Below are positions 1-12,077 of a stretch of DNA of 64,000 nucleotides, piece after piece. Position numbers and translations under genes: made by a program. This DNA is from Lunularia cruciata (Eukaryota; Streptophyta; Marchantiopsida; Lunulariales; Lunulariaceae), in NCBI GenBank assembly GCA_948567375.1, contig OX419760.1, forward strand, positions 15,004,001 to 15,068,000. The letters run 5' to 3'. A model generated the notes under the pieces. That model was not told the origin of the DNA and searched no databases. It saw nothing but the letters and a program-made list of their open reading frames with translations. Each line of letters begins with the position of its first letter. Positions within the stretch are counted from its first letter, which is position 1.

Positions 1-450
1 GCAGGAACCAAGAATAGATTGAAAATTTTAGGGTCAATTTTAGAGGCCTAAACGGATGAATTAGACCTCAAAAATGTACAAATCACCCTCACCCCCTCTC
101 CTTCAATGAATAAGAGACTGCCCTTCCCTCCTTCTAGGTTTGTCTCATTGAGAAATTTCCAATGGTAACTCACCCATGTGATTTGGAAATTCCTATAGGA
201 AGATTCCCTAAAGATTCCCTCTAGTCAAAGATGGTTTGACCAACTAGATGAGATCAAGACCAACATGGCACCCATGCATGCAACTAATCTAAGAGTAGAG
301 CTTGTTGACATGTCACCAATCCATGTATTTGATCCAAGGGTGGAGCTTCCTTTAGGGGAGTCCACTTTGCTATATAATATAGTCAAGGTGCTCCTTTGGA
401 GCATTGGAAATTGAGTGTGAACCTTTGTCTCTTATCCTTGAAAGATTACA
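1..450 (+). repeat. E 5' LTR (left end outside window)
   Basis: The sequence matches 6283-6878 and, in reverse complement, the LTRs of B and F. A TATA box (tatataata) lies at about 371-379, followed by the R/U5 part; the LTR ends in ...attaca immediately before the PBS. A pyrimidine-rich stretch near 88-115 corresponds to the poly-C/poly-G tract of the B LTRs. Confidence 0.88.
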
Positions 451-451
451 A

Positions 452-463
452 TGGTATCAGAGC
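452..463 (+). other. E primer-binding site, initiator tRNA-Met type
   Basis: TGGTATCAGAGC lies one base after the LTR end. This is the standard plant PBS complementary to the 3' end of initiator tRNA-Met, where reverse transcription is primed. Confidence 0.92.
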
Positions 464-590
464 AAGTGTTTCAATCCAAGTAAGTGGATCATCCTTCTTG
501 GAAGAACATGGGGTACTAAGACTGAGTAATTCTAAGAAGAAAAATTGTAGCACAATCTATAGATCAAGAAAGTGTTAGAGAGAAGATGGG

Positions 591-1014
591 ATGGAGGATC
601 CGAGAGGACAATATCTGGCACCTTGTTTTCCATTCTTGAATCCATTCCATATCAAGATTATGTACATATAACTTGAACAAGTGAGAGTTTATCTTGTTTT
701 TTATTTTGGAGTAGAGTTCATGGATATAATGATGAATCACCAAACTTGGTGATTTTGCCTATGGTGATCTATGATAGGGAGTTGGACTTGATAATCTACA
801 TTTTTTGGTGATGGATTTGAATATACCAAATACTCTTCTTTTTAACACTCAAGTAGAAATCTATTATGTGGTTAGACCAAAAGTAATGTTTAGGGATTTT
901 GTAGTCCACATTTTTGGTGAGGAATATTATCAATAAGTAATAGCATCTAAAGTTCCAATGGTGGTCCCAATAGTCTATGCTCCTTCTCAAGTGATCATAT
1001 TAACCTTCTATTGA
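591..1014 (+). pseudogene. E copies of the two small pre-gag ORFs (ORFa, ORFb)
   Basis: ORFa (591-811) contains a one-base deletion and a stop. ORFb starts at the ATG at 811, overlapping the ORFa stop as TGATG, and ends at the TGA at 1012-1014. Both align with the better-preserved B copies at 37435-37656 and 37227-37430. They lie between PBS and gag and have no function I recognise. Their presence in three copies of different age argues that they are a regular part of this family. Confidence 0.7.
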
Positions 1015-1069
1015 AGTAAGAAGTAGTGATTGAGCAATTGTTGTGTAAGAATTATAGATCCGTAGTTGC

Positions 1070-2160
1070 AAGAGTTGATGCAAGGAATAGAGGGGATGTT
1101 GAATGAGTTTCAAGAGATCAAGATGACCATGGAGGGGCATTGTAGAGTCAAGTATGTACCTTCAAGAATGATCAGGCAATGCATGAAGTGGAGTCATCCC
1201 AAAACCCAATACAATGACTGAAGTTTATGGAGAAGCACTCATGCCAATGACATTGACCCCGGTCCACAATGAGGCTACATTGTTATTGCAGATGAAGAGG
1301 ACATGCAATATCAAGCCTTACAAGGGACAACAATCAATGGGAGTAGTGGACAATTGAATTTCAAGAATGAATCAATCCTTTTGATTGTTCACCATTGAAA
1401 TTACCAATCATTTTGTAGGCTTGTTTGCATATGAGTACTTGATTGAGAAAGCCCTCACATGGTATGATGCTTGGGAACGATCAATATTAGTAGAAGGAAA
1501 AGAGTTCACTTGGACAGTCATGCAAGAAGGGCAATTGAAGAACTTCCAATCCGTGGATTTTGTGTAGATGGCCCACGCCCGACTGTTGGAGTTGAAGCAA
1601 AAGAAGAGTGTACAAGAGTACATGGAGGCATTCCTTGCTCTATAGGACACAATAGCCAACATGAGTCCAAGAAAAGCTCTGGATAATTTCAAACAAGGGT
1701 TAAAGGAGTGAATTCACCAAGAGGTAATGGAACAAAACTCTTGCACGGTCTTTGAAGCCATTGCTTGGTGCTCAAAGAATAATAGGGGCGCTTGGAGGAG
1801 GTGAAGAGGTTGTCCTAGATCAACAATATTGGGTTGAAATACAATACTTTGGTGGATCAATCCCTATGGAATTGGGCAACATTCAGTTTTGAGAACAAGG
1901 AGCATGACCGCTCCAAGGAGAAAAAGGATGGCTTGAAGGAAGAAGAGATGGGGTTCCATAGGGAGAAGAGACTTGAGTATAACAACCTTATTATTACAAT
2001 TGCGGCCAAGTTGTGCACCTAGCCATCAATTGTTGTGCTCAATTTCTTGGAGGTCCTCGGCTTCCATACATGCAATCTTTGAACAACATGGAGAGACAAA
2101 TTAAAGAAGGGGAGGCAAAAATCACATTGGAAAAAAAAGATTACCAGTAAATGTAGCTTG
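1070..2160 (+). pseudogene. E gag remnant
   Basis: The capsid-like core includes KALTWYDAWE and KNFQSVDFV (about 1450-1563), matching gag of B and F. The zinc knuckle near 1990-2035 is broken: the first Cys reads Tyr and the Gly before His reads Val. Several frameshifts and stops are present. The transition into protease shows the same A-rich junction followed by a -1 frame as in B and F. Confidence 0.75.
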
Positions 2161-2229
2161 TAGCCTTATTGGCTCAATATAGAAGCAAAAAGATTGGGGA
2201 AGGGAAAGGGCAAAGTGCATAGAGAGTGA

Positions 2230-2610
2230 GGAAGACAAACTCATAATTGATTATCATAAATGGAGTCCTAGAAGGCAATTAGGTGAGAGCATTGATAGAC
2301 CTTAGAGCAATAGAGAACTTCTTGCCTTACTCTATTGCTATAAGGTAGGAGATGGATCTAGAAAAAGATAATAATGAAGAAGTAGAGTTACCTCATGGAC
2401 AAATAAAGAGGATTGAATCATTTCCTAGAAAGATAGCACTTTGTAGGAGAGTTTCAAGAAGAAATTGAGTGGTGAGTGATGCGGTTAACTTGTTATGATG
2501 CAATCTTAGGTATGCTATGGATAGAGCACTACAACCCCATAGTCAATTGGAGGAAGAAAGTAGTGAGAACTCACCAATGAAAGATCATTAGGGTTAAAGA
2601 TAGAGCATAC
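2230..2610 (+). pseudogene. E aspartic protease remnant
   Basis: The sequence around 2285-2320 reads ALIDLRAIENF, aligning with [10 protein letters not shown] of B. The catalytic D-[ST]-G is therefore lost (DLR). Further segments (VELPHGQ; YDAIL-like) align with B. There are several in-frame stops. Confidence 0.7.
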
Positions 2611-3480
2611 ATGAAAAAATTACCTCTTTATGTCATAGGGAAAACAACTATCTATAAGACAGATAGATGTTTCATGGGCCTAACAAGAGAAATTCAAAGT
2701 GCACAACTCAATGGACAAGGTCTTGAGAAATTGAAAGATGTGGTCAATGAGTTTCAAGATGTCTTCTTGGACGACCTACTCTTAGGATTACCACCAAAAA
2801 GGAGAGTAGATCACAAAATCAAGATAATTCTTGGGAAGACACCTCCTTGTAAGGCCTCATAATTTCCATCACCTCATGAGTTGGAGGAGTGTAAGGCTCA
2901 AATTGAGGATATGCTGCAAAAAGGGTTTATCCAACCCAACATATCACCATATGGAGCTCGGGTCTTGTTTGTGAAGAAAAAGGATGGTATATAATGCGCA
3001 TGTGCATTGACTATTAGGGTCTAAATCAACAAATGGAAAAGAATAAATACCCCTTACCCCGCATAGATGACCTATTCACTCAACTCAATGGGGCAAGACA
3101 CTTCACCAAACTTGATATACGGAGCAATTACAATCAAATCCAGATTGCGGAGGAAGACATTTACAAAATTGCCTTTTGAACAAGGTATGGCCACTTTGAG
3201 TACCTAGTGATGCCATTTGGCCTCACCAATGCTCCAACCACTTTCTTGAGTTTGATGAATGACATATTTTGTTTATACTTGGATAAATTTGTTATCATTT
3301 TTCTAGATGATATCCTTATCTATAGTAGGACAATGATGGAACACAAGCAACATTTGTGATTACAATAAAATTAGTTGTATGCCAAAATCTCAAAGTGTGA
3401 GTTTGGCAAGTCTAAAATAGACTATTTGGAGCATAGGTAAGTGCAAAAGGTATCTAAGTGTTAACAAATAAAATAGAGGT
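2611..3480 (+). pseudogene. E reverse transcriptase, first part
   Basis: This aligns with [12 protein letters not shown]-like at 2870, [12 protein letters not shown] near 2925-2960, [11 protein letters not shown] near 3205-3240, and an intact catalytic FLDDILIYS near 3301-3327. Stops and frameshifts are frequent. RT continues beyond the inserted LTR at 4193. Confidence 0.85.
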
Positions 3481-3509
3481 CATTTAGAGATGGAGCTCTC
3501 TAGAGGACT

Positions 3510-4192
3510 TGTGAGCCGGCATGTCTCTCACTCAAGATGAACCTTTGATGGCTATTATGGTAGTGCACCATGGACTAAGAACCCCAACTCCATCATACTC
3601 CTCCAAGCTAACACTCCAAGACTCAAGACATTTCTCACTAGAGAACTCATTGAGAGAGAGATAGTTCAAATGAAAGGATGATGAATACCTCCTCTCCTTA
3701 GTTTATAAACTTGTGAAATAGTTACGTACTAGAGTTACTATTTACCACAATAACTCAAGTTACTAGGCTAAAAGTCAAGTAAAGTCAAAAAGTATAAAGG
3801 AATATCCATCCACATAGGCATATTCCACTAAGCATGTGATCTTATCTTGACCCAACCACTAAGTCAAGGATTCCTTCACATGGGCTATCCTTTGACTATA
3901 GAAGAATCCAAAACAAAAAGGCTTGCAGGACCATGAGTTCTCAACTCTTTCCTCAAAGCCAAACACCTAGGAATAATACCAAGTCCACACACTAGAATCC
4001 AAAATAGTTGTGCTCATCTTTTCCACTTCCTCTAACATAAGGTCCCTTCTATCTTAGCTATGAACATGACAAATCATGACTAATCATGAATAATGTAGAA
4101 CCATCATATATATATATAAATAATATCTCTCAAGTACTTGTAATACCAAGCTAATATCACGATACCACACACATGCACAAATGGGTGTTACA
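3510..4192 (-). repeat. Solo LTR of family A inside E reverse transcriptase
   Basis: 683 bp with ends TGTGAGCCGG...GGTGTTACA, near-identical to the LTRs at 30737-31429, 41342-41966 and 63319-63997. Flanks are gact (3506-3509) and gacc (4193-4196). Comparison with the uninterrupted RT of B shows gacc is the duplicated target, with one C-to-T change. The 4-bp TSD and absence of internal sequence identify a solo LTR formed by LTR-LTR recombination. Strand follows the coding strand of element A. Confidence 0.9.
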
Positions 4193-4760
4193 GACCAAAC
4201 TCAACTCAAGAGTTTTCTTAGGATTGATGGGATTCTATCATTGAATTGTCAAGGACTTCTCCAAGGTTGCATAACCTCTGATAGCACTACTTAGCAAGGG
4301 GAAGAAATGGATGTAGGGAACCGTACAAGAATTGGCCTTTCAGGAATTGAAAGATGCATTATTACATATGCACCAATCTTGAAATGGTATGACCCAAAAT
4401 GGCCAATCAAGTTGGCTATGGATGCATCAAGTGTAGCAATAGGAGCAGTCCTGCAACAAGAGTGGCATGATGGATGGCACCCAATTGCATATATCTCCCA
4501 AAATTGTTACCGGCAAAATGCAACTATCACACTACCAAACAAGAAGACTTGGCCATTGTCCTTGCAACCAAGCATTGGAAGCACTATCTTGGTGAGAAGG
4601 TATTTGTAGTGGAAATAGACCATAAACTTTAGTCTATCTTGAGACACAAAAAGATCTATCTTGTTGATAAATTTAGTGGACAGAGTGGAGACAAAGGTTC
4701 AACATGAGGATCATATATATGGAAGGCAAGAAGCAACTTGCAGATGCATTTATTTGAATA
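4193..4760 (+). pseudogene. E RT thumb and RNase H
   Basis: RT resumes directly after the solo LTR (thumb region [11 protein letters not shown]-like in degraded form). RNase H follows: [16 protein letters not shown] near 4412-4460, then VVEIDHKL near 4605-4630, which keeps the acidic residue that B has changed to Asn. Frameshifts interrupt the frame. Confidence 0.8.
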
Positions 4761-4859
4761 CTTATGCCAAACAATTTGGTAGTAGAGATCAAGATGAACT
4801 TCAAATTTTGGCCAAGGATTCTTGCTATTATCAATAATGATCCATAGATTGTAGGAGCT

Positions 4860-6267
4860 CAATCATCAAATGGCATCACTAGTACTCAAGGACTTACTTT
4901 TTGTGATGGTAGGTTATGGATCTTGGATGATCCACACATTAGAACCACCATCCTAGCACAATGTTATGATTCCGCCATTGTAGTAACGTTGGCATGGACA
5001 AGACTTTGGATACAACAAAAAGCTATCATTATCGGCCTAAGATGAGCAACAATGTGATGGATTATATTTGAAGCTACCTACTCTATCAGCAAAATAAAGC
5101 TTCTAATCAAGTCCCACAAGACTTCTTCAACCCCTTCTTACTCCTACACAATGATGGGAACAAGTAAGCATGGATCTAGTTTGTGAATTGCCCAAAACCC
5201 CCTCCGGATTTGACTTCATCATAGTCTTTGTTGATCAACTCAAAAAAATGATTCATAGACAACCTACCACCAAGGACATGACTGCTCCAAAATTAGCTCA
5301 ATTGTACGGAGATGTAGTCTTTTCTCACCATGTGCTGTTTTGAGTCCTCATCACTAATAGAGGCACTCAATTCACCAGTTTGTTTTGGAGAACACTCTTT
5401 GGGTTCTTCAAACCAAGTTGGCTATGTCCATGGCTTACCTACCATCCATAGATTGATGGACAAATAGAGTGGGTTAATTGCACTATTGAAGACATGTTTT
5501 GGGGCTTCACCCTAGAGGAGCAAGAAAGGTGGGATACCTTAGTCCTACTGGTGGAATTTGCATATAATAATTCAATGAATGCATCTACACATGCCACATC
5601 GTTCTTCCTTTCATGCCTTCAAGCTTGATGGAGAGCATCCTTTCAGACCTTCAAGCTTGATGAAGACCTTTCCTATGGATATCAAGGTGGATGTTATCAA
5701 CACTTTTGTTTCCAAAATCCAACAAGGAGTGGAGAATGCCAAAAATAGGTTGCACATTGCACATAATTGATAGAAAAGCATGCAAATGCACATCACCGGC
5801 ACTTGGAGTCAATGTTTGGGATCAAGTCTGACTGTTAATAACCAACCTCATGTTAGTTGGCCTCTGCAAGCTCAGACCTTGTTTTGTTGGGCCTTTTCCC
5901 ATCCTTCATCAAATTGGAGCAGTGGCCTATCACTTAGAGCTACCACCACGCATGACATATCCAATATTCCATGTGTTCTTACTATGTAGATATGCACCCC
6001 AACCACCACACCTTTCTTCTATACAAGAAATTTGACCTAGGCCAACCCTCATTGATGCCACAGAGGAACATGAAGTTGAATATAATAATTGAATCTCCAA
6101 AAATGCATCCGTGGTACTTGCCATTTGCATGTAGAATATCTTGTACATTGGAAAGGGTACCCACTATATGAGGCAACATGGTAGCCACATAATGTAGCCA
6201 ACTTGACCAATGCACCAATATTAGTGAAATCTTTTGAGCAACAACTTTGCAACAAGGACATTTTGTC
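4860..6267 (+). pseudogene. E integrase with C-terminal chromodomain, decayed
   Basis: Fragments of the zinc-binding domain (near 4960-5100), the DDE core (MDLVCELPK near 5170; ITNRGTQFTSLFW near 5345-5390; DGQ-E region near 5455), a GPF/Y module and a chromodomain (VEYLVHWKGYPLYEATW near 6130-6182) are readable when frames are switched. The second catalytic Asp reads Asn. The chromodomain puts the family in the chromoviruses. Confidence 0.8.
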
Positions 6268-6282
6268 TTAAAAGGGGAGGTT
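6268..6282 (+). other. E polypurine tract
   Basis: A purine run (ttaaaaggggaggtt) sits immediately before the 3' LTR, where plus-strand DNA synthesis starts. B and F have equivalents. Confidence 0.75.
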
Positions 6283-6878
6283 TATAATACCAATAGCAAA
6301 ACATATGATCTAGAGGTAAAAATTGGATTGGTAACATTTGGGAAGATGTTATAGATAATGGACCAAATAGATCAGATAGAGGTATCACCAAGAGATTACT
6401 TCTATTAATAGGGCAAGAGCCAAGAATAGTCTAAAAACTTTATAATCAATTTTGGAGGCCTAAACGGATAAATTAGGCCTTAAAAATGTGCAGATTCTCC
6501 CCTCCCAATTATGTACAGGCTAGCCTGTCCCCCTCCAAATTTTGTCTTATTGAGAGCTTTCCAATGGTACCTCACCCATGCAATTTGGAGATTCCTATAG
6601 GATATTCCATAAACATTCCCTCTAGTCAAAGATGGTTTGACCAACCAGATAAGATCAGAACCAACATGTCACCCATGCATGCAACTAATCTAAGGGTAGA
6701 GCTCGTTGACATGTCACCAATCCATGTATCTAATCCAAGGGTAGAGATTCCTTTAGGGGAGTCCTCTTTGCTATATAATATAGTTAAGGTGCTCCTTTGG
6801 GGCATCGGAGGATTGAATGTGAAGCTTTTGTTTCTTCCCTTGTGTTCTCTTAAGGTCTCTTATCCTTGGGAGATTAAA
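6283..6878 (+). repeat. E 3' LTR
   Basis: It starts TATAATACC (family start TGTAATA, one G-to-A change) and ends near agattaaa (family end attaca). It carries the TATA box ctatataata near 6771. It aligns with 1-450 over its right part. The terminal dinucleotides are mutated. Confidence 0.85.
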
Positions 6879-6884
6879 AAAGGT

Positions 6885-7700
6885 CATGATAAGGAAGAAG
6901 GAAGAGAAGCATGTACTTGTTTGCATGGAATTGTTGTAAGTAAACTTGGCAATAGCAAGATAAGTTTCCCAATAAATGTGATGAATGTTGACAAAGGCTT
7001 AGAACATATCCTCCAAAGTGAAATTTGCACATTCTTTTTACGCATAAGTTTGAGGATGATAGATTGTAGACAAGGTAAGCTTGGTGCCAAGGAGTTTGAA
7101 AAGTACTTGCCAAAATTTGCCAATGAATCAAGGAGATCATGATCAAATAGGATAGCACTTGGTATCCCATAGTGTTTGAAGATCATATTAAAGTATATCT
7201 AGGCCAATGTTGGAGTATCCATGGTATCCATGGTATGTGCCAAGTGAATCTTCTTGTTAAGCTTATCAAAAAACACCACAATTCGTATATAGCCTTGATT
7301 CATCTTTTTGCAAGGATGTGATGAGGTCTAGACTTACATGTTCTCATCAAGTAGATGGAATGAGGAGTGGTTGAAGTAGTCCATCCAACTTTTGGTTGTT
7401 GGATTTTTTGCATTGGCAACTCTCACAAGATCAAACAAACTCTTGAACCACTTGTGCCATGTTTGACCACCACCATTGATGTTGTAGGGTACTCAATGTC
7501 TTGTCTACACCTATATGACCAGTATTTGGTAAGTCATATGCCTCTTGAAGTCACAAAAGTCATAGATCTCTCATATATTGGAACATAGATTTGGCCTTCA
7601 TAAAATAAAAGCTCATCTTTGATGGAAAAGGTGTTGTACTCCTTGTCATGTACTACAAGAAAACTTTAAAGAAGATGAAAAAAGAGGTCATATTGTAAAG
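6885..7700 (-). pseudogene. L: integrase remnant on the minus strand
   Basis: Minus-strand translation gives FKHYGIPSAILFDHDLLDS (near 7130-7186), equivalent to the integrase segment around the second catalytic Asp. In another frame it gives LEDMF.AFVNIHHIYWETYL and KFTYNNSMQTST (near 6890-7030), the region after the catalytic Glu. Upstream on the same strand are fragments of the first core Asp region and zinc domain (7260-7600). Many stops. E appears to be inserted in this element, whose remainder lies left of the window. Confidence 0.7.
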
Positions 7701-10677
7701 CAGTCTTGAACTCTTTGTGTACCTTTGAGTCTGTCAACACTATGGTGATTGCTAGGAGAGTTAGGAGAGTTAAGAAGAATCTTCAAATCAAGTCATCATG
7801 GTAAAGCATAGAGATGTTGTACAGGCAAAGTAGGTGTTGAGGATTGTATTGACTATGGGCAAGTTGATGCTATGGGAATTGGATTGCTGGATTTTTGTTA
7901 CAAGCAAGTTACTATGGGATTTCTACTGCAAGATTTGCTCCATGAGATAAATGAGAGAATGGGCAGGATGCACTTAGGTAGTATAATCTAGTACCTTATT
8001 TATTGTGGCTATAAGTACCTTGTTTATTGTGGCTCTTGACTTTGTGTATAGATGACCACTAGAATTGATAGTTGATTATGAAACTTATATGAATTAATGT
8101 TATGATCCTTGCTAACCAATGACTCCACTACATGATGTCTTGTAGTCTTCCAATAGCATGAGGATTGCAAGTAGAGAATGACAACCAACGAGATCAATGG
8201 GCTCTCAAGGGTAATAGAATTGTGAGCTATCTCCAAGGTTAAGTGTCCTAGGGTAGACCTAGCCTTGTAGTACAACTACATACACTACAAGAATCATGCT
8301 CCTAGTTCCTCTCCAAGCATGGAGAAGGGCCGGCTTTGTAAGGGTTGTCCTGCAACTCCCTTGTCTCATAGCCAAACCAAGTTTAGGTTTCACCCGTCAA
8401 CCCTTTTTGCACCATTACAAGCTAACTGGTATGTCCTCCTCACTCCCTTCTACAACTCACACCAATCATATTTATTCATTACTACCCTACAAGGATGCAG
8501 CTATTTTTTCTTCTAGGGAAGCATTCCTTCTTATGTTAAGAACATACATGCTTTTGGGTTGAGAGAAACATTACCTTTCATATCTACAAGTGCCACCATT
8601 TTTGGTTTTGGGAACACATTACTTCTTAGCCCCACAAGAAATGAAAAAACAATGCAAAGAGAAGTATCACATCTCATGTATCAAAATACTATTACTTTCA
8701 ATCAAGAAGGTACATTAGCTTCCAACTCAACAAAGAAGATACTTCTTAATTAGGAGGAAACATTACCTCTAGCTTTCATCAACAATATTACAAACTCCCA
8801 ACTTCAACCAATATTTCCATTGATAGCAAGTACTTCTACCCAAGGGATTCCTACTACTTCACCATCATAGCTAATAACACCTTCAACTCTAATCCCAATG
8901 CCTATAGTTTTGGTAGCCCCAACTACAATGACTTTGAACTCAAGGAGTGGAAACAATTGCATACCTCTGGGTATAGTATTGTTCATAGGACAAGAAGATT
9001 TTGAGTCATTCTTATGAATGTTCTAGAATGTATGTATGGCATAGAGCATCATGGAAAATTCTGCAATGGCTTGAAAGATTGGTCAATGCTTGATTAGAAT
9101 TGTGCAACATTGTTTCAGCGGCTTTGCTCCTGCCATGAGGACAAGCTTTGTGTTGATACAAGCAAAAGGGTGAAATGAATACATCTTGCACAGACAACAA
9201 GAACAATTAAGGGAAAAAATAAAACTGACTATGCAAAGGACACAACAAAATCATGCAAGCTTTTTTTCAAAGATTCCAATACATAGTGAGGTGCTTCTTT
9301 TTGTTCTAAATTTGCTTTTAATGATCATATTAGGCTTAATTGCCAAGAGAACCATGGAGAATGATAGAATTATTGGGAGAAGGACCTTAGATGGAGAGGT
9401 ACTCAAATGAGTGACCATGGCAAGCTAGGATAGGAAAAGCACTTAGAGTGATGTAGGATCATCTTGAGTACTTGCAACTAGCCTACTTGTAGGATGTTCA
9501 ACACTTGGAGTGATGTAACATAACCCTAAATGCCAACAAGAAGAATGAATGTGGAGATCACATGAGCTATAAGGCCAAGTATAAAGGTGACAAGTGAAGT
9601 TGTGTCACAAAGGACATGAGAAGCACTTAGAGAGGATGGAATGACTCCAAGGGCATAAAGATGTTTAGCACTCAGAGTGCTAAAGGATCATTTAGAGTTC
9701 TTGTAGGAGATACAACTCTTGGAGTGCCAATAGGTGAGGTGTACAGGCCCAAGTGCCAAGTGCCACTATGATTAGAACTTGTTATCAATGGAACTTACCT
9801 CTAATAGTACTCACTACTAAGGGCCATTACCTACAAGATAATCAATGGCACATGAGAAAGTGCTTGGAAAATGGATTTTTTGACACATGAGAGAGTATCT
9901 TTGCCCAAGGACAACACGCAAGGCCTTTGCCTACATAATGGCAAGTGCCTACTTGCTTTGTAACCACCAAAGTGCTGAAGAATGGCCAAGATCTGGGTGT
10001 ATAAATTGAAGTGCTTGGCCTATAATGGCACTTTTTGCAATCCAACCTATCTTCCTAGCTGATTCAGTAATGTCCTACAAATTTTTTGAAGTAATGAGTG
10101 CTCACAATCACTTCTAAGAGTAGCACTTGGTGCAATCTTAGGTACTTGGTGTGAAGTGAGGCACTCGATGTAGTAAACCAATAGCTTGTAGCATCTTGTT
10201 GTGTATAAGAACCATGGTAGTCACTCCCAAGACTTACATGATGGCTTGTGTGGCAATCCTTTGATCCCTTGTTGTGGAAAAATGGGCATTTTATTGCATG
10301 ATAGATGTAATTAGAAGTAAGCACTTCGGATTCCTTCTCTAGAATTGGGAGTTATTAGACTTCCACATGATTCATGAAATGAGAAGTAAGAGAGAAAAAT
10401 TTAAAGGAAATGTGAGGCAATCCACTAAACTGGACTAAAGACCATTGGCAAATAGTACTTGTCCCAATGCTAGGGTTGTATGAGCAATAATAATAGACAC
10501 TAAATTTTCAGACAAGAAGTAACCCCCAAAGTTAAGAGCCACTTCAATAATAAGCACTCTAAGAACAATAGATGGAGTGTAGCTAATTACAAGGACCTTG
10601 CCATAAGAGCCATTGTAGAAGCAATTCTGAAACACTTCAAATAGAGACACACAACCTACTTAATCAATGGCTAGGTA
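7701..10677. other. Unassigned repeat-like DNA
   Basis: No protein family was recognised in six frames. ORFs are short and show no conserved motif. The part 9430-9730 carries several copies of a GCACTYRGAGTG-like motif, one of them a perfect 9-bp inverted repeat (9664-9684). The same motif recurs at 18620-19390, so part of this stretch may be LTR/U3 material of remnant J. Confidence 0.5.
9664..9684. repeat. Perfect 9-bp inverted repeat with 3-nt loop
   Basis: TTTAGCACT (9664-9672), CAG, AGTGCTAAA (9676-9684). Related but imperfect copies lie near 9437, 9510, 9620 and 9712. Confidence 0.8.
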
Positions 10678-12077
10678 GTGCTCTTTTATTATATGTATAC
10701 AAGAGAGCTTGTAGATTGGGCCGATATGTTTGACAACCAATGCAAGCACATTGATTTTGAAGACAAAGAAGGAGCTACTTACATTGCTCCCTATGCAATA
10801 CATTACTACATGGAGACAGACTTCCTCACCAGGAGAAGAGGAAGAGGTTCCCTACTCATTTTCATCCTATAGGTTATTTTGAAGTACAACTCAAAGGACT
10901 TACTTAGATTGCCCAATATTGACTGGCAGACATAAATTTTATAGAGACAAGCCACTTTATGCTTGTAGATGAAAATTGGGCTTGCCCAAGGCTCCAAAGA
11001 GGAAGAATACTACTTGGAAGAAGAAACCACTTCCTCCAATCAAGGAGTTGAAGATGATTGCATAGATCGTTGATGTGTCCTCTTCAAAGATGAACTAGAG
11101 GATACTAAGGCTGATGAAGATGAAGACAAAGAGGAGCAAGGTTCCTTCACTCTACAAGGATCAACCTCCACCCTAGGAGATAACAAAGAAGGAGAAGAAA
11201 CTTGGGAGGATGCTCAAGTTTCTCTCAAGTTTCCGTTCAAGTGTAGGACTAGGACACAGACAAAGGCCCTCTAGATGAAGAAGAACATATGGTAGTAGAA
11301 GCAGTAGTGCTTGAGCAAGCACCTTTGAATCCTAAATTTCAAGAAGATGATGCCATAATATAAGTACAAGATCAAGCCGAGTGCTAAAGGGACCAAGAAC
11401 TTTGGCTAAAGGAAGGATAAGAGGCTGATGATTGCACAAAGGAAGAAGATTGCATCACCAATAGTGCCAAATAAGAGGAGGAATTTGACATTGTAAAAAA
11501 TCTTCTTGAGATTGCATCAAAAATTGTAGATCAAAGTGCATAGCACCTACAACATCCAGGTTGGTGTAGGTGTAGTTGGCTTGAATTTCATAATCCACTC
11601 AATGGGCCCTACATTGCAATTAATGGAAGTGTTATTGCCCAAGCCAAGTGCCTTGACGTGTTGGATTACACTATGCTGATCAAGGCCATGTACAAGCAAG
11701 TATACACTTGGAAGGCCAAAAAAGACATGGTGAAGGATGAGGTGGCAAAGGCCAAAGACTTATACAAGTTAGAGGCTTTGAAGGTAAGTGCCTTGGTGCA
11801 TGAGAACCAGGAGTTAAAAAGAGGAGTGTTATTATTGAGAACAAACAAGATCATCAATCATCCAAGACCAAGAGGTTTAAGGAAGATTGGAAGGCACTCC
11901 ACCTTGAGTTTGACATGTTCAAGAAGGAATCCAAAGACCAACTTCACACAAGTGCACAGAATTAGATAGCACTTGACATGCCTTGCAAGAGAAGCATGAC
12001 CAAGTAGTAACAATGGAGATGCAAATGTAGGAGTCTTGGAACAAAGTAGTGATTCAACTAAAATGTCTCAATAAGGA
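10678..12077 (+). pseudogene. J: unknown coiled-coil ORF remnant, first part
   Basis: I do not recognise the family. The N-terminal part (10678-10870) reads DWADMFDNQCKHIDFEDKEG and contains YIAPYAIHYYMETDFL. It is followed by a Glu/Asp-rich stretch (11080-11300) and a Lys/Glu/Leu-rich, coiled-coil-like part (11658-11860). The layout (globular N-part, acidic middle, coiled-coil C-part) resembles the ORF in the family D LTR and the ORF after integrase in K. It is interrupted by element I and appears to resume at 16205 and, after D2, at 18205. Many stops. Confidence 0.5.

Larger units (their letters stand above)
1..6878 (+). mobile_element. Element E: decayed chromovirus-type Ty3/gypsy retrotransposon
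   Basis: The order is partial 5' LTR, tRNA-iMet-type PBS, two small ORFs, gag, protease, RT, RNase H, integrase with chromodomain, polypurine tract, 3' LTR. It is the same family as B and F, to which every domain aligns, but it has many stops and frameshifts and is clearly older. The 5' LTR runs off the left edge, so no TSD can be tested. A family A solo LTR splits RT at 3510-4192. No part can encode a working protein now. Confidence 0.9.

Noticed and set aside
452-463. tRNA-like sequence (TGGTATCAGAGC), also at 37784 and 51833
   Set aside because: These are retroelement primer-binding sites next to LTR ends, not tRNA genes; no cloverleaf surrounds them.
8296-9410. Small plus-strand ORFs as host genes
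   Set aside because: Short, no conserved motif, no intron or promoter signals, and embedded in decayed repeats.
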